From NCBI GenBank assembly GCA_046329515.1, contig JAXLUM010000001.1, forward strand, positions 1,674,001-1,738,000: a stretch of 64,000 nt of DNA. The letters run 5' to 3'. Below the pieces are notes generated by a model that saw only the letters and a list, made by a program, of their open reading frames with translations, was not told the DNA's origin and made no database searches. The stretch's first letter is position 1; each line of letters begins with the position of its first letter. Of the stretch, positions 26,396 through 37,200 are shown piece by piece. The stretch is from Bog-950 sp046329515 (lineage in GTDB: Bacteria; Bacteroidota; Bacteroidia; Chitinophagales; LD1). A program made the position numbers and the translations under genes.

Positions 26396-28321
26396 ATGAA
26401 GAAATTGATTTTGGTTGTTGCCGCCTTTGCCGCAGTGAATGCTAATGCCCAGTTTAAAACCATCACTACAAAGGACGATGCCAAAGGCAATGCCAAAATG
26501 TACTTCGATATGGCGGACCATGATTTTGCTTTCGGCAAACTGGATGCTGCCGATTCTTTGTTCCGCTTAGCCATTAAGGAGAAAGACAACTTTATTGACG
26601 CCTGGATTATGCTGGGCCAAATAAACAGCGAATACCGCCGCCAGTTCCAATCAGCAGTTGACGCTTACGAGAAAGTGAAATTGCTGAAGGCTGATTACCT
26701 TACTGATATTGATTTTCGCCTTGGCAGTTGTTATATGAACCTTGGCGAGTATGCAAAGGCCAGAACACATTTGCAGGCTTACCAGCAAACCGATAAGCAG
26801 GTAGCGCAGCAAAAAATACTTAGCGATAAAATGTTGAAGGATTGCGACTTTGCTGAAGAGGCTATGAAACATCCTGTAGATTTTAAACCGGTAAACCTTG
26901 GCCCTAATGTAAACACTCCTGATGATGAGAGTATGCCTACCCTAACTGCTGACGGACGTTTCCTATATTTTACGCGCCATATAGGCGAAGGGCTTTACCA
27001 GGATGAAGATATTTATGTTGCTCTTTCAACCTTAGCCGGTTTTTCGAAGGCGAACAGTGTTGGTGATATTATAAACACCGAACAGTTTATTGAAGGGGCA
27101 CAGAGTATTTCGCCCAGCGGTAAGTATCTGTTCTTTACCTCTGCCGACCGCCGCGATGGCGTAGGCCGTGCTGATATTTACATGAGCCGTAAGGTGGGTG
27201 ACCAATGGGAGCGCCCGAACAATCTTGGTGCGCCTGTAAACACACCGGGTTGGGATGCGCAACCTTGTATCTCTGCTGATGGCCGCTCGCTGTATTTCTC
27301 CTCTGTGCAGGCATATGGTAAAGGTGGCGCTGATATTTGGGTTTGTAATCTTAATGATGATGGCACCTGGGGTAAACCGCAAAACCTTGGCGCCAACATA
27401 AATACGATGTACGATGAAATGCGGCCCTTTATTCACCCCGATGGTCAAACACTTTACTTTTCCTCAACAGGTTGGCCGGGTATGGGAGGTTATGATACCT
27501 ATGTTAGCCACAAGCAGGCTGATGGCAGTTGGAGCACCCCGGTAAACTTAGGTTACCCTATAAATACCGCAGGCGATGAAATAGGTATTTACGTTAGCAC
27601 CGACGGCGGTAAAGCTTACTATGCTTCAGAGCAGAAAGATTCGTACGGGCAAATGGATATTTACAGTTTCGATATGCCGGGCACAGTTAAGCCCGCTTAC
27701 ACCAGTTATATTAAAGGCAATGTGTTTGATAGCGAAACAAAAGATGCCGTTTATGCCAATGTGCAGGTATATGACCTGGAAACGGGCAAACTGTTTTCTT
27801 CCTTTTCTTCTGACAAGGTAAATGGCACCTTTTTAAGCACCTTGCCGGCAGGTAAAAACTACGGGGTGGTAGTGCAAAAGGATGGCTACCTGTTTTATTC
27901 GCAGAACATTTCTTTAAAGGAAATAGAGAACAATAAGCCTTATGAGTTCAGCATTCCGTTACACAAAATTAAAGTGGGAGAGAAGGTTGTGCTTAATAAC
28001 GTGTTTTTTGAAAGTGACAAATACGATATTAAACCGGAGTCGAAAGCAGAATTGGAATGCATTAAAAAGCTAATGGAGAAAAACCCTACACTGCATATTG
28101 AAATTGGCGGACATACTGATAACACCGGCACCGACGAAAAGAACCAGTCGCTTAGCACCAACCGCGCCAAAAGCGTGTATACCTACCTGGTGGAAAGCGG
28201 TATAGAGGCTGAACGCTTAAGTTATAAAGGATACGCCAGCAGCAAACCTGTTGCCGGTAACGACACTCCTGAAGGCAAAGCGCAAAACCGCAGAACAGAA
28301 TTTATAGTTATGGCTTTGTAA
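26396..28321 (+). CDS. OmpA-family protein with TPR, beta-propeller and CRD domains (PorE-like T9SS component)
   Basis: 641 residues. Signal peptide (1-19, ...NANAQ), TPR-like helices (about 30-150), a five-bladed PD40/WD40-like propeller (about 160-430; blades contain LYFxSxxxxGxGGxDIY), a carboxypeptidase-regulatory-like domain (about 435-525) and a C-terminal OmpA peptidoglycan-binding domain (HTDNTGTDEKNQ and NRRTEF; about 530-641). This four-part order is that described for PorE, which ties the T9SS to peptidoglycan. The domain match is seen; the T9SS role is inferred. It overlaps the SGNH gene tail-to-tail by 14 bp. Confidence 0.85.
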   Translation: MKKLILVVAAFAAVNANAQFKTITTKDDAKGNAKMYFDMADHDFAFGKLDAADSLFRLAIKEKDNFIDAWIMLGQINSEYRRQFQSAVDAYEKVKLLKADYLTDIDFRLGSCYMNLGEYAKARTHLQAYQQTDKQVAQQKILSDKMLKDCDFAEEAMKHPVDFKPVNLGPNVNTPDDESMPTLTADGRFLYFTRHIGEGLYQDEDIYVALSTLAGFSKANSVGDIINTEQFIEGAQSISPSGKYLFFTSADRRDGVGRADIYMSRKVGDQWERPNNLGAPVNTPGWDAQPCISADGRSLYFSSVQAYGKGGADIWVCNLNDDGTWGKPQNLGANINTMYDEMRPFIHPDGQTLYFSSTGWPGMGGYDTYVSHKQADGSWSTPVNLGYPINTAGDEIGIYVSTDGGKAYYASEQKDSYGQMDIYSFDMPGTVKPAYTSYIKGNVFDSETKDAVYANVQVYDLETGKLFSSFSSDKVNGTFLSTLPAGKNYGVVVQKDGYLFYSQNISLKEIENNKPYEFSIPLHKIKVGEKVVLNNVFFESDKYDIKPESKAELECIKKLMEKNPTLHIEIGGHTDNTGTDEKNQSLSTNRAKSVYTYLVESGIEAERLSYKGYASSKPVAGNDTPEGKAQNRRTEFIVMAL

Positions 28322-29417
28322 ACAAGCCCTTATAGTAGGTGGTTAAGGTTGTAGCCGCCACTTCTGCTCCTTTAGCATTCCAGTGGGTATCGCCATTGTT
28401 GCGAAAGAGATTTACCGGTGTTGAATAGTTTTGGAAAACCGTAAACAAGTTAACGTAATCAATAGAATTGGCTTTGCAAAAGCTATCCAAATTTTGAGCT
28501 ACTAAGCCTGCTTGTCTGCTGCTATCGTTCTGCATGCTGCCATTAAATTCACTTACTAAGGGTACACAACTTAATGTAAGAACAGTGCCGTTAGCTTTGC
28601 ATTGTTGCTGCATATTTTTCAGCAGTGTGTAGTGTAGTTTTCTGGCCTGTTGTACTTCGCTAAAGGGCTGCTTTAAAAATAAAGGGCTATCCCAATCAGT
28701 AGCATCCTCCTTACCGAAGTTCATTGGCCACCTGGCCCACAACCAGCCACCACTACCGCAATCTGTATAAAATACTTTTCGTTGCAGGTATTGGTAAAAA
28801 TGCGAATAGTTGGAGAGTTTCCAGCACAGAAGTTCAGTTCCGGTAAATGGAATGGCATTGAAGATTACAGAATCTCCTTTCAGTTCAGCATATTTCTTAC
28901 AATAGGTTTCGCGGATATCATTTGGGCAAACCATCAATAAAACATAATCAGGCTTAATGGCCAGGCCTTCGTGAATCAGCGCCATATATTCCTGGTCGGT
29001 TCCCCAACCGGGACACGATATATTAAACACTTCAATATGTTTACCATTAGTAGTTATTGCCTTTAAATTATCTTCCAGCATCTGGCTGTAAATATTCTTT
29101 TGTGGAAGATATAAGCCCGCAGTATAGGAGTCGCCCATTACCAGTATCCGGCATTTAGTTTTATCGGGGTCATAGCTCTTGCCTACGTTTCTAAAACCAT
29201 GCTTATCTGTATTAAGCTTATAGACTCCTAATTCTTCGTTAGAGGCAGTAGTAGAAAGGCGTTGTCGCCAATGCCAGAGGGTGTAACGGTTGTATTCCTG
29301 ACCGTTTAAAGGGTATTTGTCTGAAAAGGAATATATGATTTCCAATAGTAGTAATACTATAAGGATGACGCAACCGCTGAAGAAGACCCCTAATATAGTT
29401 TTGAATATAGGTTTCAT
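28308..29417 (-). CDS. Membrane-anchored SGNH-hydrolase family protein
   Basis: 369 residues. One N-terminal transmembrane anchor (LGVFFSGCVILIVLLLLEIIYSF) exposes the rest to the periplasm. SGNH blocks: block I GDSYTAG (catalytic Ser), Asn in block III (CPNDIRET) and block V DTHWNAKG with the Asp-His pair, an arrangement close to AlgJ/DltD-type acetyl- or acyl-transferring enzymes. So it may edit O-acetyl groups on a glycan, but no MBOAT partner is nearby. A near-consensus CATCTTTG box precedes the ATG by 9 nt. The 3' end overlaps the PorE-like gene by 14 bp. Confidence 0.8.
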   Translation of the reverse strand: MKPIFKTILGVFFSGCVILIVLLLLEIIYSFSDKYPLNGQEYNRYTLWHWRQRLSTTASNEELGVYKLNTDKHGFRNVGKSYDPDKTKCRILVMGDSYTAGLYLPQKNIYSQMLEDNLKAITTNGKHIEVFNISCPGWGTDQEYMALIHEGLAIKPDYVLLMVCPNDIRETYCKKYAELKGDSVIFNAIPFTGTELLCWKLSNYSHFYQYLQRKVFYTDCGSGGWLWARWPMNFGKEDATDWDSPLFLKQPFSEVQQARKLHYTLLKNMQQQCKANGTVLTLSCVPLVSEFNGSMQNDSSRQAGLVAQNLDSFCKANSIDYVNLFTVFQNYSTPVNLFRNNGDTHWNAKGAEVAATTLTTYYKGLFTKP

Positions 29418-29460
29418 AAATCAGTGCAAAGATGCAAAATGTAATCAGTGCTTATAAAAA

Positions 29461-29493
29461 CAAAAGAGCCCCTTCATATTAGGGGCTCTTTTG
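29461..29493 (-). terminator. Terminator of the T9SS cargo gene at 29496-31643
   Basis: CAAAAGAGCCCCT/AGGGGCTCTTTTG, a 13-bp perfect stem with a 7-nt loop, immediately after the minus-strand stop and followed by a U-rich tract on that strand. Confidence 0.85.
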
Positions 29494-29495
29494 TT

Positions 29496-31643
29496 TTATC
29501 TGTTTATGGTAAATCTTCCGAGATTTCGACGATTCCCTTGTTTATCCGTAATGCCCGCCGTATAAATTCCTTGCGGTAATTCCGCCACCGATAGGGTTAC
29601 GTATTTACCTTGCGGATTAACCCCCATTACTGCCTGCCCGAGTGCATTATAAACTTCTATGGAAGCGTATTCTGAACTTATAGTTTCAGTATTATTTCGC
29701 ATATCGATATTTATAAAGTTGTTGGTTGGGTTCGGGTAAATAGTAATCTCGTTTAATGCCACATTGTTTATGCCTTCGCAAACTACATTTAACGTATCGC
29801 ACATTGAACTGCTGCTACACAGGTTGCTTACTGTTAAGCAAACCTGACCATTAAACCATCCTGATGTCAAATCCAGGTAATGCAGTGTGTCACTCATCAA
29901 TGTATCAGTTGTTGAACTACTGAATTCGTGTACTGTCCAAACGCTGCTGGTATAATTTTGCGATTGGTTAGGCACCGTAAGTGTAAGGCAGGTGTATTGA
30001 TTCAGATTCAAATCAAAATTAGCCTGTGCTGTATAAGCAGCGTTAGCGTTAACTGTTACTATATACATGCCGGTATCGCATAGAGAAGGCGAGCCATTAT
30101 CGCAAATTAGATACCATGCAGTATCCTTTCCTGTAAAGCAGGTATCCGGGCTAAACTGTATTGTTGTGCAATTACCCGTAGGGGCAATGCTAATCCAGGG
30201 TGAACCGTAAACAGCAGTCAGGCAGAAGTTATTGCCATCCGGGTCGCTGTCGTTGTTGCCAACATTTAAAAAGCCGGGGCCGGGTTGTGTAATTGTTTGT
30301 GTGTCATCTACGGCAATAGGTGAGTGATTTATGCCGTTTACAGTAAATACTACCATTCCTGTGTCGCACTTAACCGGTGTGCCGTCATCGCATATGCGAT
30401 AGTAGCAGGTGTCCATACCCGAGAAAGAAGTATCAGGCGCATACAAAATCATATCGCAACTGCCACCAATATATTCACTGGCATAGGGGCTGCCCCAAAC
30501 AGTGTCTACACAAATATTATCACCATCGGGGTCTATATCATTTCCCGCAACATGTATTATTTGCTGGTTGCCTGCTGTAATAGTTAACGTATCATCAAAA
30601 GCAACAGGTGCATTATTAGCTGCCGTTATACCGCTTACGGTAACTGTTTTGCAAATCTGGTTACTTCCGCCTGCATTGGTAGCGGTTAAGCACACATTGT
30701 AATTGCCGTTGGCAGCATAAGTGTGGTTAGGGTTTTGCAATGTTGAGGTTCCGCCATCGCCAAAGGTCCACGCCCAGCTATCCGGGTAATTATCGCTGTT
30801 ATCTGTAAAGCTTACCAATCCACCGCTAACATTGTTCCAGGTAAAATCAGCAACCGGCGCTGTAGGCGGCACCATGGAATAGGTAGCAGATAAAACATTA
30901 TCCAGTGAGTCAAACTCAAATGTCATATGGCCGCCCTTTGCCTCGCGAGTGTAATAACCATAGCGCACGGTGGTATCGCGCGTATCAGAAAAAGTTGACC
31001 ATGGACTGAACGAAAAGATTTTTATCTCAATTAAGGTATGAGAAAATTCCTTACGGTTTTGGCGTAGACATTTGTATGAGCCTACGGGTGTTTTTAACCT
31101 GCCCCAGCCATCAATAGTATCATTAAACGTAGCGGTAAATGTTACCCGTACTGAGTTTACAGGTTGATTAACGGCGCTGCCCGGCACTGTAGTTTGAAAA
31201 CCCCAGCTACCGGGAAAGGTATTTCCGTACTGTGTAGGGAACTTTGCAATTTTATTCTTGGGCGAAAAAACAGCAGATGCCGGAACGCCTGATAGCACTC
31301 CCTCTAATCCCACCCACACTAAAGAATCGGCAGTGGTTTTAGTATAAAGAAAATTAGTGCCATCAGAAGTAATGGCCAAATCGCAACCGGGAAAGTTAGT
31401 TTGCTGGGTGCCGGTTGGTGTAAGGTAATTGGTAGTATCGTATTTAAACACCTGCAGGTTGCTGAAATCGTATACCTGGTTAGCGCCTTTTGCGCCCCAG
31501 TTAATTGTGGGTAAAGGCAGGGTATCCTTTGCAACCCGTTGGGTCCAACCTGCCGTGGGCATATTGGCGCTGGTTAAGGTTATTTGCGCTTGACTCAGCA
31601 TTGCGCAGGCTAATAATAATAGTAGGGTAAAGCTCTTATTCAT
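29496..31643 (-). CDS. T9SS type-A cargo protein with PKD and Ig-like repeats
   Basis: 715 residues. Signal peptide (FTLLLLLACAMLSQAQ). An N-terminal domain of unknown fold with few cysteines (about 20-255); a PKD domain with FTWNNVSGGLVSFTDNS and WAWTFGDGGTST (about 265-340); two cadherin/Ig-like repeats in tandem (NAPVAFDDTLTITAGNQ and NHSPIAVDDTQTITQPG, each with a YYRICD or WYLICD pair); and a C-terminal sorting domain (ITIYPNPTNNFINIDMRN...GRFTINR). By family it is exported by T9SS and anchored or released at the surface. No enzyme motif is seen. Confidence 0.88.
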   Translation of the reverse strand: MNKSFTLLLLLACAMLSQAQITLTSANMPTAGWTQRVAKDTLPLPTINWGAKGANQVYDFSNLQVFKYDTTNYLTPTGTQQTNFPGCDLAITSDGTNFLYTKTTADSLVWVGLEGVLSGVPASAVFSPKNKIAKFPTQYGNTFPGSWGFQTTVPGSAVNQPVNSVRVTFTATFNDTIDGWGRLKTPVGSYKCLRQNRKEFSHTLIEIKIFSFSPWSTFSDTRDTTVRYGYYTREAKGGHMTFEFDSLDNVLSATYSMVPPTAPVADFTWNNVSGGLVSFTDNSDNYPDSWAWTFGDGGTSTLQNPNHTYAANGNYNVCLTATNAGGSNQICKTVTVSGITAANNAPVAFDDTLTITAGNQQIIHVAGNDIDPDGDNICVDTVWGSPYASEYIGGSCDMILYAPDTSFSGMDTCYYRICDDGTPVKCDTGMVVFTVNGINHSPIAVDDTQTITQPGPGFLNVGNNDSDPDGNNFCLTAVYGSPWISIAPTGNCTTIQFSPDTCFTGKDTAWYLICDNGSPSLCDTGMYIVTVNANAAYTAQANFDLNLNQYTCLTLTVPNQSQNYTSSVWTVHEFSSSTTDTLMSDTLHYLDLTSGWFNGQVCLTVSNLCSSSSMCDTLNVVCEGINNVALNEITIYPNPTNNFINIDMRNNTETISSEYASIEVYNALGQAVMGVNPQGKYVTLSVAELPQGIYTAGITDKQGNRRNLGRFTINR

Positions 31644-31730
31644 GTACAGGGATTAGATGCGCTAATTTAAAAAACAGCATTAATAATCTGCCGTTAAAAC
31701 CTGCACAAGGCGCTATGGTAAATTACGGGC

Positions 31731-32429
31731 TTAACGGACGAACTTAATTACCTGCCTGCGTTTATCGCTGGTTTGTAGTTCGCAGAAGAACAGGCCATGG
31801 GGAAGTCCCGCTAATGGAACGCGGTCTATATACTCTGCATGCATACCATACAATAATTGGCCGGAAATATTGAAAATTCTTACCTGTTGAAAGTTGTTTT
31901 CAATGGCCTTTTCAAGGAAAATTTCATTGCCCGTAATTATATAAGGCGTCAGGTGTTCATCTTTATCGTCAATGGCCAGCGGGTCAAGTATGTTCAGGTT
32001 TATTAATACCGAATCGTTATAAGCGGAACTGCATATCGGCCAAACCACTACAACATCAGGCCCCGGATGAAAGTAAGGCATATCAATATGCACACTGAAA
32101 ACCGCTGGAACTGTTTCGCCGGTGTCAATGGTTATTAGGCCGTAATTGATATAAGGCGGTTTATTAAAGAGTCCAGAACTTTCAGGAATAAAGCTATTGG
32201 ACGAGTTGCGTAAGCCAAAGTCAAGGCTATCGCTATAAGGAATCTGCCCCGTATTGGTAAGGTCAGCATTTATGGTTATGGTATAGCCAAGATCGAAGTT
32301 TAAGGAATCGGACTGTATAGTATAATTAATCAGCTTTAAAGCAATAGTGCTTTGGGCCTGTGCACAAAAACACCAGCCGGTTAAAAGCGCTAATACTAAA
32401 TAAAGCTTACGGGTCATTTTCTGCTTCAT
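31731..32429 (-). CDS. Small T9SS type-A cargo protein
   Basis: 232 residues from the ATG at 32429; the longer in-frame start adds a charged stretch with no signal character. Signal peptide LYLVLALLTGWCFCAQAQ. About 20-150 is one beta-sandwich-like domain with CARDB-type strands (ITINADLTNTGQIPYSDSLDFGLRN). The last 70 residues (IENNFQQVRIFNISGQLLYG...LPHGLFFCELQ) are a T9SS type-A sorting domain. The start of the mature protein is beta-rich and no enzyme motif shows. It lies 87 bp upstream of the next cargo gene on the same strand and may be co-expressed with it. Confidence 0.8.
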   Translation of the reverse strand: MKQKMTRKLYLVLALLTGWCFCAQAQSTIALKLINYTIQSDSLNFDLGYTITINADLTNTGQIPYSDSLDFGLRNSSNSFIPESSGLFNKPPYINYGLITIDTGETVPAVFSVHIDMPYFHPGPDVVVVWPICSSAYNDSVLINLNILDPLAIDDKDEHLTPYIITGNEIFLEKAIENNFQQVRIFNISGQLLYGMHAEYIDRVPLAGLPHGLFFCELQTSDKRRQVIKFVR

Positions 32430-32552
32430 GTTCGTTTGACAGTAAATGTAAACAGAGCGTTGCAATAATCCTCTTTTTTTATCTTCGTTTCTTACCTGTT
32501 CAAATTTAAACTGCTTTTGCCTGAACATGTCACTTAAAATTCAATTACACTC

Positions 32553-32560
32553 TACTTTTG
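32553..32560 (+). promoter_or_regulatory. -7 promoter element
   Basis: TACTTTTG, an exact TAnnTTTG match, about 45 nt before the ATG at 32605. It would give a leader of about 38 nt. Confidence 0.5.
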
Positions 32561-32604
32561 CACGCATGCTTCTTACTGATTCAAATTAAGGCTTAAAGAA
32601 AACT

Positions 32605-34080
32605 ATGGAGTTGTTAAATAACATCGTGTCGGTAATGACCAAAGAGGAAATACGCAGCCTTAAACTATGGTTAAACAGTACCAATGCATCAGAAAACCGT
32701 AAAGATGTGGTGCTGTTTGATTACATGCGCAAAGTGGGAGAGAAGTACGATGAGGATTTTATATTCAGAAAGTTGTATGAAGGTGGAGATAAGAACTCTT
32801 TCTACCGCCTTAAAAACCGCCTGCAGGAAGATATTGGTTATAACCTGGCATTGTTGCACTTCGGTAAGCAGGATTCTAACAACTTGTTTCTGTTCCTTAG
32901 TCTGTATAACATCTTCATTTCGCGCAATCAGGCCGATATTGCGCTGTATTATCTGAAGAAGGCGGAGAAGAAAGCAATACAGGCTGAAAACCTGGAAATG
33001 CTGGATATCATCTATGCCTATTTCATTAAAATATCCGGCGATTTACCCGATGTTAACCCTGAACTGTACATTCAAAAAAGAAAGGAGAATGCATTCCGCC
33101 TGAATAAGATTCGTGAAACGGACCAGGTGCTTGCCGCAGTAACCTACCGGATGAAACTTACCCAAAACTATGGCAAGCGCGATGCAGGCCTGTTGAAAGT
33201 ATTGGATAACACTATTAAGGAGTTTGCTGAAGATGATTCCATTAAAAACAGCAAAACCTTTCAAACACGGGTATTTCGGGCAGTTAGTCAAATACTGATT
33301 CAGAACCACAATTTTACCGAGTTAGAGCGCTTTATGATTGCCACCTATAAGCGTTTTGTGGATGAAAAGTGGTTTGATAAAAACAACCACGAAACCAAGC
33401 TGCAAATGCTTATTTACATTGTTAACGCATTATTTAAAAATCAAAAGTATACTGATAGCCTGGATTATGCCGAAACCCTGGGTGAGGAAATGAGCGCCTT
33501 TAATAACCAGTTCTACAATAAGTATCTGTTCTTTTATTACAATGCACTGGTTATAAATTATGCGCATATTGATTTAAACCGCGGCTTAAAGGCGCTTGAT
33601 GAAATGGAGAAGGAAATTAAGGGCCTGAAGAACCCGTACTATGAGTTCTTCATTCTTTGGAACAAAGCCACTCTTCTCTTTTCGCAGCGCAAATACAACG
33701 AGGCCATACGCAACCTTGTTCGCTTGTTTTTAAATGACCATTACAAAAAGGCCGATGTATCCTTAAAACTTAAAATTGGGGTAGCGGAGTGCATAATGCA
33801 GTATGAATCAGGCGATGCAGAAACCGCCTTAAAAAGGGTTGAACAGGTAAGAAAAAACTATGCCCCTCAATTGGCGGCAGGAGATTACAAGCGGGAGTTG
33901 GCCGTGCTTAAGCTGTTGCAGCGCATGGTAGAAACGACTGATTTAAGCAAGGATAAATCATTGCTCAGCGAGATTAAAAAATTTGTAAATGCTTCTGTAT
34001 CAGATAGTATTGAGGATGGAGAAGTATTGCGTTACCGGGTTTGGCTGGCACCTAAAGTAGGGGTAACCAGCTTTGCTTAA
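32605..34080 (+). CDS. Cytoplasmic helical-repeat (TPR-like) protein, unknown function
   Basis: 491 residues, almost all predicted helix, with no signal peptide or membrane span. Pairs such as ADIALYYLKKAEKKAIQAEN and YNEAIRNLVRLFLNDHYKKADVSLKLKIGVAECIM have the spacing of TPR-like helical hairpins, so a scaffold or protein-binding role is likely. The N-terminal EEIRSLKLWLNSTNASENRKDVVLFDYMRK is a conserved-looking helical start that I do not recognise. It sits between surface-protein genes but nothing proves a link. Confidence 0.7.
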   Translation: MELLNNIVSVMTKEEIRSLKLWLNSTNASENRKDVVLFDYMRKVGEKYDEDFIFRKLYEGGDKNSFYRLKNRLQEDIGYNLALLHFGKQDSNNLFLFLSLYNIFISRNQADIALYYLKKAEKKAIQAENLEMLDIIYAYFIKISGDLPDVNPELYIQKRKENAFRLNKIRETDQVLAAVTYRMKLTQNYGKRDAGLLKVLDNTIKEFAEDDSIKNSKTFQTRVFRAVSQILIQNHNFTELERFMIATYKRFVDEKWFDKNNHETKLQMLIYIVNALFKNQKYTDSLDYAETLGEEMSAFNNQFYNKYLFFYYNALVINYAHIDLNRGLKALDEMEKEIKGLKNPYYEFFILWNKATLLFSQRKYNEAIRNLVRLFLNDHYKKADVSLKLKIGVAECIMQYESGDAETALKRVEQVRKNYAPQLAAGDYKRELAVLKLLQRMVETTDLSKDKSLLSEIKKFVNASVSDSIEDGEVLRYRVWLAPKVGVTSFA

Positions 34081-34191
34081 CCGGGTTGTAGTAATTCCTG
34101 GGCTTGGGTTAGCAGGACCAATTGTTTAAGCCCCCCTTTTCATCAGGTAAGAACAGTGGTACTTATTCCTAACCCATTGCCAACGCTAACG

Positions 34192-34199
34192 TATCTTTG
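34192..34199 (+). promoter_or_regulatory. -7 promoter element
   Basis: TATCTTTG, an exact TAnnTTTG match. An ATG at 34202 lies too close to be translated from a normal leader, which supports the signal-peptide ATG at 34253 (leader about 47 nt). Confidence 0.6.
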
Positions 34200-34252
34200 A
34201 CATGTCAATTAGAAAAACGAACAAAACCATTAATTCACATAAACCCGCAAAT

Positions 34253-37200
34253 ATGAAATCATTCAACAAGCTACTGCTTTTATTTGCTTTTTGTTGTTTC
34301 GGTTTACTGGGCAAGGCGCAAAGCACCTGTGGTGTTAATGCCTTCTTTGGTTATTACATCAATCCTAACCAGGTTCACCAGTTTATCGATTCATCATCAT
34401 GGCAAAGCGGATGGCAACCAACCAACTGGTATTGGACTTTTGGTGATGGTGCTGTAAGCAATTTACAGAACCCCAGCCACCAGTATACAACGCCGGGTAA
34501 TTACACGGTGTGCCTAATAGTAATCGCCCAGGGTAACGGGGTTACCTGTATGGATACCTTCTGTTCCACAGTAGGTAATTGCAACAACATGGTGCAGGCC
34601 TCATTTACCTATACTTTACAGGGTGCTGCTATTGGCTGTTTTGGAAGCGGCAGTTCCAACTATCCTCCGCTTACTTATGCCTGGGATTTTGGAGATGGTG
34701 CTGTTGGTAGCGGGCAAAATGCCACGCACCAATATAGTTTCAGCGGTGTTTACCATGTTTGCTTAACTGTTACTGATGCTAATGGCTGCAGCGCAACATA
34801 CTGCCAGTATGTTTCTGTAACCGTCAATCTGTGCGGTAACGCTAATGCTTCCTTTACCACATCCAACCAATCCGGCGTAGTTACCTTAACCAGCACATCT
34901 ACCGGCACAAGTTCAAATACACTCTACCAATGGTGGATGGATGGACAGGCGCTTACAAATCCTAATCCCAATACAAGCTATACTGTTACGGCGGTAAGTT
35001 CAGGTAATCATACGTTTTGTTTGTACTTATATAATGCCAACCCAAATACTTTTTGCGATAGTACTTGCCAAAGCGTTAACATAACTTCAGGCAACCCTTG
35101 CGGTAACCTTAGTGCCGGCTTCCAAACCACGCAACAGGGTAACGCTGTTAACTTTTGGGGCAATACATCAAACCCTACTGGCACTGTGTTTACATGGAGT
35201 TTTGGTGACGGCCTTTATACAAATGGCACCAGTACTACCAGTGTGCATACCTACCCCAGCAATCCTAACACTACTACTTATAATGCATGCTTAATTGTTT
35301 CTATACCGGGCACTGTATGTGCTGATACCTTCTGCCAGGCAGTGGTTATACCTGGTAGTACAACTCCTCAATGCCAGGCTTACTTTGTAACAACAACCCA
35401 GGGTTCATTAGCTGCATTTACAAATAGCTCAAGCACAAGCAGTGGCACAATTACTTCTTACAGCTGGACTTTTGGTGATGGCACAACCTCAACTTTGGCA
35501 GCACCAACACATACTTACAATACTCCGGGCTGGTACGCTGTATGTTTAACAATAGCTACTTCTAACGGATGCAGTAGTTCTTATTGCGATTCTGTTCAAA
35601 TAGGGGGCTCTTGCCAACTTGCTGTTACTATAGTTCCAAGTGGTTCTAACCCTGTAATATTACAGGCGGTTGCCACAGGCGGCACAGGCGGACCATACAC
35701 TTATTACTGGAACAGCAGCAACTCCGCTTATTTAACTGTTACACAAAACGGCACCTACTGTGTTTCTGTATTTGACGGTAACCAGTGCGCAGGTACAGCT
35801 TGCTACACTGTAACCGGTATACCACAAAGTAACGATACTATTTGCGGTTACCTGTTTAATGATGCCAATGGTAACGGCGTGCAGGACAATGGCGAAACAC
35901 CAATTTCAGGTGGCGTTGTTCATGCAGGCAACTATTCAGCTACAAGTAATGCCAACGGCTACTATGTTTTAATTGTGCCTAACGGCAATTACTACCTGTA
36001 CTATTGCCCTGGTCAGGGGTATAGTTTAACTATTCCTCTTGCACCTAACCAAAACGGTGGCACAAGCTCATGTGGTTATTACTACAATGTTAGTGTTGCA
36101 GGCTACCAGTGTGGCTTCAATTTCGGTGTTCAGAACAACTCGGTAAACATTTGCGGTACCGTTTACTTTGATGGTAATAACAACGGCGTTCAGGATAGCA
36201 CCGAAAACGGCATCGCAAATGCGCACGTATATATTCAAAAAACAGGTGGTTCATTATATCACGCTTATACTGATCAACAGGGCCACTATTGCGTAATCGT
36301 TCCTGCCGGTACGTATACCATCACGGTTTCTTCAAGCACTTTCCCTTCTTGTCAAATTTCGCCTGCTACACAAAGCATTACTGTAGTTGCGGGCCAGCAG
36401 GTAAGCAATGCCAACTTTGCAATCTATTGCCAGCCGGGTTCATGCAACCTTTCTCTAAATATTACTCCACATACAACCGTTACTGCGGGTTTCCCTGCAT
36501 GGTATGATATTCAGGTTTGTAATGTGGGTTCAGGTGTAAGCAGCGGCACTGTAAACATGTTTTACGATCCTGTATTGCATCTTAACTATGCTTCACCGGT
36601 TCAAACTTCACACAATACCTCAACGCACACACTTAGCTGGAGTTTGAACAACCTGGCTCCGGGTGCTTGTCAATCGTACTGGATAAGCTTCCAGGCAGAT
36701 TCTACTGTGCCTCTTAACCAGTTTGTATTTACCCTTGCTAATGTTATAAGCTCTTGTAATGATGTTAACCTGAACAATAACGTTGATACCATTCACCAGG
36801 CTGTTACCGGTAGTTGGGACCCTAACAACAAGTTAGCTTATATGACCAACTACGATAATCCTAACTACCAGCAGGTATCAAGCGTTAATGCTAACCAGCG
36901 TATTGAATACGTGGTTAACTTCCAGAATACAGGAAGCGGCCCTGCTGTAAATGTAGTGGTTAACGATCTTCTTTCTGCCGACCTTGATGCCAACAGCTTT
37001 GAGTTTCTTGGTGCAAGCCATGCCTGTGCTGTAACACAAAATGCAGGTGATCTTAGCTTTAAATTCAGCGATATTATGTTGCCTGCTGAAAGCGTTGACG
37101 AAACTAACAGCCATGGTTGGATAAAATTTGCTGTGAATGCAAGCAACGGTTTGCCGGGCGGCCACGTCATATCAGACGACGCAGCAATTTACTTCGATTA

